The position numbers and the translations under genes are program-made. Shown here in pieces: positions 63,777-64,000 of a DNA stretch of 64,000 nucleotides (positions are counted from its first letter, which is position 1; the number at the start of each line of letters is the position of its first letter). The DNA comes from Thermoanaerobacterium saccharolyticum (GTDB taxonomy: Bacteria; Bacillota; Thermoanaerobacteria; Thermoanaerobacterales; Thermoanaerobacteraceae): the NCBI RefSeq assembly GCF_000747665.1, contig NZ_BBKT01000016.1, positions 1 through 64,000 on the forward strand, written 5' to 3'. The notes under the pieces were generated by a model. It did not search any database, had not been told where the DNA came from, and worked only from the letters and a program-made list of their open reading frames with translations.

Positions 63777-64000
63777 AATTTGATAGAAAGGCTTTTGAAT
63801 ATTTTTATGCTTTATTTATAATATTTTTGTTATGGTATATGATATCGCAAATAGTGAATATCAATTTAATTCCTTCTCCTATACTAGTCTTAGAAAATTT
63901 ATCAAAAACATTTAAAAGCAAAATTATGATTCATGTAGAGTACAGCTTATTTAGAATTTTAATGGGTATTTTATTATCTTTAATAATTGGGGTTCCTACT
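63773..64000 (+). CDS. ABC transporter permease, N-terminal part (cut by window end)
   Basis: The frame opens at TTG 63773 inside the end of the ATPase gene and runs off the window. The 76 visible residues contain a membrane helix (YFYALFIIFLLWYMISQIV), the LIPSPILVLENLSKTF segment typical of SsuC/TauC-type permeases and the start of a second helix (LFRILMGILLSLIIGVP). Third component of the importer. Confidence 0.85.
   Translation, partial: MKFDRKAFEYFYALFIIFLLWYMISQIVNINLIPSPILVLENLSKTFKSKIMIHVEYSLFRILMGILLSLIIGVPT

Overview
The window is AT-rich chromosomal DNA of a low-GC Gram-positive, endospore-forming anaerobe. SpoIIGA, SigE, SigG, SpoIVA, SpoIIP, SpoVD/SpoVE, SspI and BofA are all present. 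Together with a four-gene [FeFe]-hydrogenase cluster of the hfsABCD layout and a flavodiiron protein, they point to Thermoanaerobacterales, most likely Thermoanaerobacterium. The genus is inferred from remembered gene layout; no search was run.

Layout. 1-0.2 kb: tail of an unrecognised gene. 0.4-5.1 kb: hydrogenase cluster (thioredoxin-like 2Fe-2S protein, PAS-domain hydrogenase of sensory type, SpoIIE-type phosphatase, ferredoxin-type hydrogenase). 5.2-7.5 kb: cysteine desulfurase and ThiI sulfur-transfer pair. 7.5-12 kb: YchF (minus strand), a spore-type lipoprotein and an M16 peptidase pair. 12-29.1 kb: a complete division and cell-wall (dcw) cluster mraZ-rsmH-ftsL-spoVD-murE-murF-mraY-murD-spoVE-murG-murA-ftsQ-ylxW-sbp-ftsA-ftsZ. 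29.3-31.7 kb: spoIIGA-sigE-sigG. 31.8-32.6 kb: ylmC and nrdR. 32.7-40.9 kb: phosphate regulon phoP-phoR-pstS-(chemoreceptor)-pstC-pstA-pstB-phoU, with two arrays of 11-bp-spaced PHO boxes. 40.9-49.6 kb: DUF1614, spoIIP, two DUF3189 paralogues, a DUF512 radical-SAM protein, der, plsY, gpsA and spoIVA. 49.6 kb: tRNA-Pro(GGG). 49.8-57.8 kb: M48 protease, B12/radical SAM protein, glycerophosphodiesterase, macro-domain protein, uppP, bofA, sspI and a permease. 57.9-64 kb: flavodiiron protein, then a UbiD-UbiA-UbiX trio followed by an NMT1/ThiY-type ABC transporter cut by the window end.

Functionally the region couples cell-wall precursor synthesis and division to the forespore/mother-cell sigma switch, and carries a self-contained phosphate-sensing unit. 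The hydrogenase cluster looks like a redox-signalling module (sensory hydrogenase plus phosphatase) sitting next to a catalytic hydrogenase.

Most striking anomaly: seven conserved genes (hfsD, rsmH, murG, phoR, spoIIP, a permease and the ubiA-like gene) are each split by exactly one inserted or missing base. Six of the seven lie at A or T runs of 7-10. Because rsmH and murG sit intact in context and murG is essential, sequence or assembly error is the leading explanation. Transcriptional slippage and, for the ubiA-like gene, programmed -1 frameshifting at U UUU UUA remain testable alternatives. Other points of interest are a spoVD gene with no standard start codon, a possible read-through-only hairpin over the sigG start, an anti-Shine-Dalgarno-like arm before murA, and a chemoreceptor gene inside the pst locus. 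No CRISPR array, complete IS element, riboswitch or prophage was seen. No intergenic stretch exceeds 300 bases.
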